Made by a program: the position numbers and the translations under genes. Positions 60,707 through 64,000 of a stretch of 64,000 bases of DNA are shown piece by piece. Position 1 is the first letter of the stretch. Every line of letters starts with the position of its first letter. Location of the stretch: NCBI GenBank assembly GCA_018268255.1, contig JAFDWX010000004.1, forward strand, positions 124,001 through 188,000. The letters are read 5' to 3'. The notes beneath the pieces were generated by a model. That model ran no database searches. It saw nothing but the letters and a program-made list of their open reading frames with translations, and had not been told where the DNA came from. This stretch comes from Armatimonadota bacterium (lineage in GTDB: Bacteria; Armatimonadota; Fimbriimonadia; Fimbriimonadales; Fimbriimonadaceae).

Positions 60707-60795
60707 CTGGGTTCAGCCCCCGGGGCGGGACTGTGGGTCGAGGCAGAGCCTCCGGGTCCCACAGTCGGGCGTGGCTCCGGGCCGGGGCGCGCCAG
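60707..60795 (+). repeat. Structured dispersed element, copy 3
   Basis: Inner helix GACTGTGGG (60729-60737) with CCCACAGTC (60758-60766), perfect 9 bp; apical GAGGC-AGA-GCCTC (60740-60752); outer pairing CCCCGG/CCGGGG and CTGG/CCAG. Conserved GGGTCCCA and TGGCTCCGGGCC. It lies between the divergent GH127 and GH130 genes. Confidence 0.8.
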
Positions 60796-60868
60796 AGCAG
60801 AATCGATACAAAATCGTATCCGGCTAAGAGACCGATTGTAACGGTAGACTCCTTGTGTAGGAGACATC

Positions 60869-61852
60869 ATGAGTTCGATCAAGATCATTGGCGATCCACT
60901 GCCAAATTTGCCCTGGGAAGACAAACCCGCCAACCACCCACATCCCATTTGGCGATTCACCAAGAACCCCATCATTCCTCGCGACCCGCACCCCCACATC
61001 AACAGTGTGTTCAACAGCGCTGCAGTGCCGTTCCAAGGAAAGTTCGCGGGCGTGTTTCGATGCGACAACACCCGAAGACAAATGGTCTTGCATCGGGGAC
61101 ACTCCGACGATGGAATCCACTGGAATATTGATCCCAAGACGATCCAGTGGAAGCTTGAAGATCCCGAAATCGAGGCACCCACTTATGCCTACGACCCGCG
61201 AGTATGCTGGATTGAAGACCGATACTGGGTGACCTGGTGCAACGGATTTCATGGTCCAACCATCGGCATCGGCTTCACTCACGATTTCGAATCATTCACG
61301 CTGCTGGAAAATGCTTACTTGCCATTTAATCGCAACGGCGTGATGTTCCCCCGCAAAATCAACGGTCGCTATGTGATGTTCAGCCGACCGAGCGATAACG
61401 GCCACACTCCCTTCGGCGACATCTTCATCAGCCAAAGCGAGGACATGATCTACTGGGGCCGCCATCGACACGTGATGAGCCCGAAGGAGCCCTGGGAAAG
61501 CACCAAGATCGGCGCTGGACCGGTTCCCATCGAGACCAGCGAGGGCTGGCTGCTCTTCCACCATGGCGTGTTGACTTCGTGCAACGGCTACGTCTACGCC
61601 TTTGGCGCAGTGATTCTCGACTTGGATCAACCGTGGAAAATCCGCTATCGATGCAAGCCGTACCTCATCAATCCGCGCGAGCCATACGAGCTTGCCGGCG
61701 ATGTCCCCAATGTTACGTTCCCTTGCGCCGCGTTGTGCGATGCACCCTCGGGGAAAATTACGATCTATTACGGATGCGCCGACACGGTAACGGGCCTCTG
61801 CTTCACTCAAGTGGAAGAGCTTTTCGAATTCATTAAGAAGAACTCAGATTAA
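60869..61852 (+). CDS. GH130-family glycoside phosphorylase/hydrolase
   Basis: A 327-residue protein of GH130 (beta-mannoside phosphorylases and related enzymes), a five-bladed beta-propeller without signal peptide, so cytosolic. Family marks: WRFTKNPIIPRDPHPHINSV, GVFRCDNTRRQMVLHRGHSD (substrate loop), IEAPTYAYDPRVCWIEDRYW with the catalytic Asp in YDPR, RNGVMFPRKINGRYVMFSRP, KIGAGPVPIETSEGWLLFHHG (quoted as KIGAGPVPIETSEGW), and TFPCAALCDAPSGKITIYYG. It may phosphorolyse a disaccharide made by the exported glycosidases of this region. A strong terminator follows. Confidence 0.93.
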   Translation: MSSIKIIGDPLPNLPWEDKPANHPHPIWRFTKNPIIPRDPHPHINSVFNSAAVPFQGKFAGVFRCDNTRRQMVLHRGHSDDGIHWNIDPKTIQWKLEDPEIEAPTYAYDPRVCWIEDRYWVTWCNGFHGPTIGIGFTHDFESFTLLENAYLPFNRNGVMFPRKINGRYVMFSRPSDNGHTPFGDIFISQSEDMIYWGRHRHVMSPKEPWESTKIGAGPVPIETSEGWLLFHHGVLTSCNGYVYAFGAVILDLDQPWKIRYRCKPYLINPREPYELAGDVPNVTFPCAALCDAPSGKITIYYGCADTVTGLCFTQVEELFEFIKKNSD

Positions 61853-61866
61853 GTGAGCAACGACTA

Positions 61867-61896
61867 GGTCCTAAGGATTTCCTTAGGACCTTTTTT
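61867..61896 (+). terminator. GH130 terminator
   Basis: GGTCCTAAGG (61867-61876) pairs with CCTTAGGACC (61881-61890) around ATTT and is followed by TTTTTT. Confidence 0.9.
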
Positions 61897-62104
61897 GGGG
61901 CCTGTTAGTGCAGGCTGCATGTTGGGGGCAATGTGTCGCGGAGATAAGGTCGGTTCATCGGTTTCTTGTTCTTCTTCCTAACAAGTTTGGTGGGCACGGT
62001 TTTTTTTCATTTGCTAAACGGGGGGGGGTCCCCTAGCCTCGTCCGTCGGCAAAAACCTTCACGGCCAACTCCTCAAGATCAGACCGCCTCAGCACAAAGG
62101 CCCA

Positions 62105-62121
62105 CTCCTCCAATGGAGGAG
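62105..62121 (-). repeat. REP-like palindrome, left (minus orientation)
   Basis: CTCCTCC (62105-62111) with GGAGGAG (62115-62121). Read on the minus strand, its surroundings ATTCTCCTCCATTGGAGGAG-TGGGCC match those of the right palindrome. Confidence 0.55.
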
Positions 62122-62178
62122 AATCCGCCCTTCCTGCTTTCTGCGACCTCGCGTAGTCGGCACTCTGGATCGCAACAA

Positions 62179-62220
62179 TTCCCCTCCTTTGGAGGGGTGC
62201 CCGGAGGGCAGGGTGGTTGG
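62179..62220 (+). repeat. REP-like double hairpin, right
   Basis: CCCCTCC-TTT-GGAGGGG (62181-62197) is directly followed by TGCCC-GGA-GGGCA (62198-62210) and GGGTGGTTGG. Two adjacent hairpins of this form are typical of REP elements. Confidence 0.6.
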
Positions 62221-62239
62221 AAAACACGGACTGATTGCC

Positions 62240-63226
62240 TCAGCCGCCGAACAGCGAAGATTGGGCTAAAGCGAACACCTTTCGCTGAGGCGATGGCAGG
62301 GCCAACTGGGCCAGTTCCTCATCCAAAAAGTACCGGAGTTCAGCGCGGTTCGCCTCAACAACAAAGACATCCAGGCTGATCTTGTGATGCGTGACCGTAT
62401 GGCGGACCCGACCGAGCGGAACCGCGCCGTCTGCCCAATCGGGCAAGCTTTGGAACCTGGGAAACTCCCACATTCCTCGCCACCAAGGTCCATCTTGAAT
62501 CTGGCGCAAACCCCATTTGGCCGCCCAGCGAACCACCACCACCACTTCGCTGAGCAAGACCGATTCTCGCCGCGTGGCGGGAACCGGAATTTCGGTCTGA
62601 ATGCCCTCCGCGAACGCACGGCACGACTGTGAAATTGGGCAAACGCCGCATTTTGGCAACGCCGGAGTGCAAACGAGTGCTCCGAGTTCCATGAGGGCCT
62701 GATTCCACTCACCCGGCGATTCGATCAACATCACGGCCACAGCCCAATCCCAGGCAGCGCTGTGCAATGCTGCGTCTCTCAATCGAGATCCCTGCAACCG
62801 AGCAAAAACCCGCTCGACGTTGCCATCCACCAGCGGTGCGGCCTCGTGCATGGTGATCGATGCGATGGCCGCAGCTGTGTATTTCCCCACGCCGGGCACC
62901 TTGAGCCACTCTCTGGATGACTGCGGCCAGCCATTCTGCGCGACATGCTTGGCACCGGCCAGCAACAGCTTGGCGCGGCGATAGTATCCCAAGCCTTGCC
63001 ACAACGAAAGTACTTCGTCCTCCGAAGCATCTGCAAGCAATTGAACATTCGGGAACCGATCTATCCAACGTTCAAAATAGGGCAACACCGTGGCAATTTG
63101 GGTTTGCTGGCACATAATCTCGCTGACCCAAACAGCGTAAGGATCAGGATGCGAACGCCACGGCAACGCACGACCATTCTCCCGGTACCACTGCACCAGA
63201 AGCTGCTTCCAATTGGCTTCCGACAA
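62240..63226 (-). CDS. mutY: Adenine DNA glycosylase MutY
   Basis: MutY removes adenine mispaired with 8-oxoguanine. The 328-residue enzyme has ALPWRSHPDPYAVWVSEIMCQQTQ (quoted as DPYAVWVSEIMCQQTQ), the HhH hairpin WLKVPGVGKYTAAAIASITM, APLVDGNVERVFARL with the catalytic Asp, the [4Fe-4S] cluster cysteines CTPALPKCGVCPISQSC, and a C-terminal NUDIX-like domain with GMWEFPRF. The start is TTG 63226, one base after the pyrF stop, without a clear ribosome site, so it is probably translated by coupling. Length is typical. Confidence 0.94.
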   Translation of the reverse strand: MSEANWKQLLVQWYRENGRALPWRSHPDPYAVWVSEIMCQQTQIATVLPYFERWIDRFPNVQLLADASEDEVLSLWQGLGYYRRAKLLLAGAKHVAQNGWPQSSREWLKVPGVGKYTAAAIASITMHEAAPLVDGNVERVFARLQGSRLRDAALHSAAWDWAVAVMLIESPGEWNQALMELGALVCTPALPKCGVCPISQSCRAFAEGIQTEIPVPATRRESVLLSEVVVVVRWAAKWGLRQIQDGPWWRGMWEFPRFQSLPDWADGAVPLGRVRHTVTHHKISLDVFVVEANRAELRYFLDEELAQLALPSPQRKVFALAQSSLFGG

Positions 63227-63227
63227 T

Positions 63228-63938
63228 CTAGGCGACGCCCGCCTTCCCCAGACCGTACTGCAGCAGAGTCTCTGTCGGATTCTGGGATTTGATGAGCGAG
63301 CGACCCATCACCAGATAGTCCGCTCCGTCGCAAAGCGCCTGAGTAGCCGACCCGACTCGACGTTGATCTTGCGTATCCACCCCCTCCAGTCGGATTCCCG
63401 GGCACACAATCACGCACGGATGGTGAACCACAGATCGCAACGTTTTCACTTCCTGCGGCGAACACACAACCCCGTCCATTCCGCAATCCACAGCCAGTTG
63501 AGAGAGATACTTCATATGCTCTGGGATCGAGCGTTGAATACCCAGGTGGTCCGTCACCACGTGCTGATCGAGCGATGTCAGCACCGATACTCCGATCAGA
63601 AGGGGCCTTTGATCTTCTGGGTAGGTGCTTGCTTCTTCAACGGCAGCCGTCATCATGGCTGGGCCACCGGCTATGTGGAGCGTCATCATCCACACTCCGT
63701 AGCTCGCGGCTTGTTTTACTGCCAAGCCGACCGAGTTGGGAATGTCGTGAAACTTGAGATCAAGGAAAATGCGTTTTGCCCCTGCCGCATTGAGAGCGTG
63801 AATCACTTCCAACCCATGGCTTAGCGTCAACGCGTGGCCAATTTTGAACGCTCCGACGTGGTCTTTCAGGCGATGAACCGCGTCGATGGCTTCGGATTTG
63901 CTGCTGGTATCCAGTGCACAGATGACTTTTCGCTCCAT
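63228..63938 (-). CDS. pyrF: Orotidine 5'-phosphate decarboxylase PyrF
   Basis: PyrF decarboxylates OMP to UMP in pyrimidine synthesis. The 236-residue protein is a TIM barrel with the conserved ICALDTSSKSEA, FKIGHALTLSHG, the catalytic KFHDIPNSV (DxKxxDI: FLDLKFHDIPNS), and VCPGIRLEG near the end. I start at ATG 63938 because GGGGGA lies 5 nt upstream; a longer in-frame ATG at 63950 gives MGESMERK. A TATAAG -10-like hexamer lies near 63967. It is followed immediately by mutY. Confidence 0.93.
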   Translation of the reverse strand: MERKVICALDTSSKSEAIDAVHRLKDHVGAFKIGHALTLSHGLEVIHALNAAGAKRIFLDLKFHDIPNSVGLAVKQAASYGVWMMTLHIAGGPAMMTAAVEEASTYPEDQRPLLIGVSVLTSLDQHVVTDHLGIQRSIPEHMKYLSQLAVDCGMDGVVCSPQEVKTLRSVVHHPCVIVCPGIRLEGVDTQDQRRVGSATQALCDGADYLVMGRSLIKSQNPTETLLQYGLGKAGVA

Positions 63939-64000
63939 TGATTCCCCCATTCGGCTCCCCTAACTTATACTGCTCCTTACGCACCACAAGTGCCAATTGC

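Larger units (their letters stand above)
61853..62239. other. 387-bp intergenic region with terminator and hairpins
   Basis: No gene is supported here. It holds the GH130 terminator, a T8 and a G9 tract (about 61999-62028), and two REP-like palindromes in opposite orientation (annotated separately). The remaining sequence shows no ORF or motif. Confidence 0.6.

Noticed and set aside
61966-62379. 137-residue plus-strand ORF next to mutY
   Set aside because: It is built on the T8/G9 tracts and REP-like palindromes, is low complexity and overlaps mutY antisense.

Overview
The window looks like ordinary chromosome from a free-living, flagellated, Gram-negative-type bacterium that degrades carbohydrates. 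The best guess is the phylum Armatimonadota (Fimbriimonas-like). This is inferred from a DUF1559 pilin-like protein, secreted HAF-repeat proteins ending in a dockerin-like double motif, many secreted glycosidases, and the mix of housekeeping genes. No rRNA is present to confirm it. There is no prophage, transposase or CRISPR array.

Layout, left to right. 1-9.5 kb: the N-terminal part of transketolase, a secreted GH42-like protein, an HD-GYP protein, tatA, exonuclease III, a zinc-knuckle protein with a membrane protein and hisF, a degenerate DapA-family protein and a CBM9-like secreted protein. 9.6-14.2 kb: pstS-pstC-pstA behind a Pho-box-like repeat, then a PBP4-type carboxypeptidase. 14.2-20.3 kb: murB-tsaB-PsbP-like operon, a GAF histidine kinase, a SIS-domain isomerase and a basic repeat protein. 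20.4-21.3 kb: a complete TPP riboswitch with terminator and antiterminator in front of a DUF1559 pilin-like gene. 21.3-30 kb: rfbD, isocitrate dehydrogenase, a glycine-rich secreted protein, DinB, flagellin, parB, a GNAT/nitrilase pair, tRNA-Met and a double metal-binding protein. 30-38 kb: an overlapping operon of SGNH esterase, GH36-like glycosidase and Gfo/Idh oxidoreductase, then a glycogen debranching enzyme. 39-44.4 kb: miaB, a VKOR-DsbA fusion, mnmA, leuD and a DUF192 lipoprotein. 44.5-48.4 kb: the flagellar hook genes fliK-flgD-flg_new-flgE. 48.5-56 kb: a HAF-repeat protein, the three-gene pntAA-pntAB-pntB transhydrogenase, sepF-yggS and an alkA-like glycosylase. 56-64 kb: a second HAF protein, GH127 and GH130 glycosidases, mutY and pyrF.

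Two observations stand out. First, a dispersed structured element of about 85-95 bp occurs four times (near 18.63, 35.72, 56.09 and 60.71 kb). The outer, inner and apical helices vary in sequence but keep pairing, around conserved single-stranded blocks, so this is covariation visible inside one window. I do not recognise it as a named family. Second, the TPP riboswitch has a textbook transcription-termination platform, but the only gene it can control is a type IV pilin-like protein, not a thiamine gene.

Translation starts are often GTG or TTG. At least two TTG starts (pstS and the 56.7 kb HAF protein) are supported by a well placed Shine-Dalgarno sequence. Gene ends in the operons commonly overlap by 4 nt (ATGA or GTGA). 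Several gene ends carry strong hairpins with no T-run.
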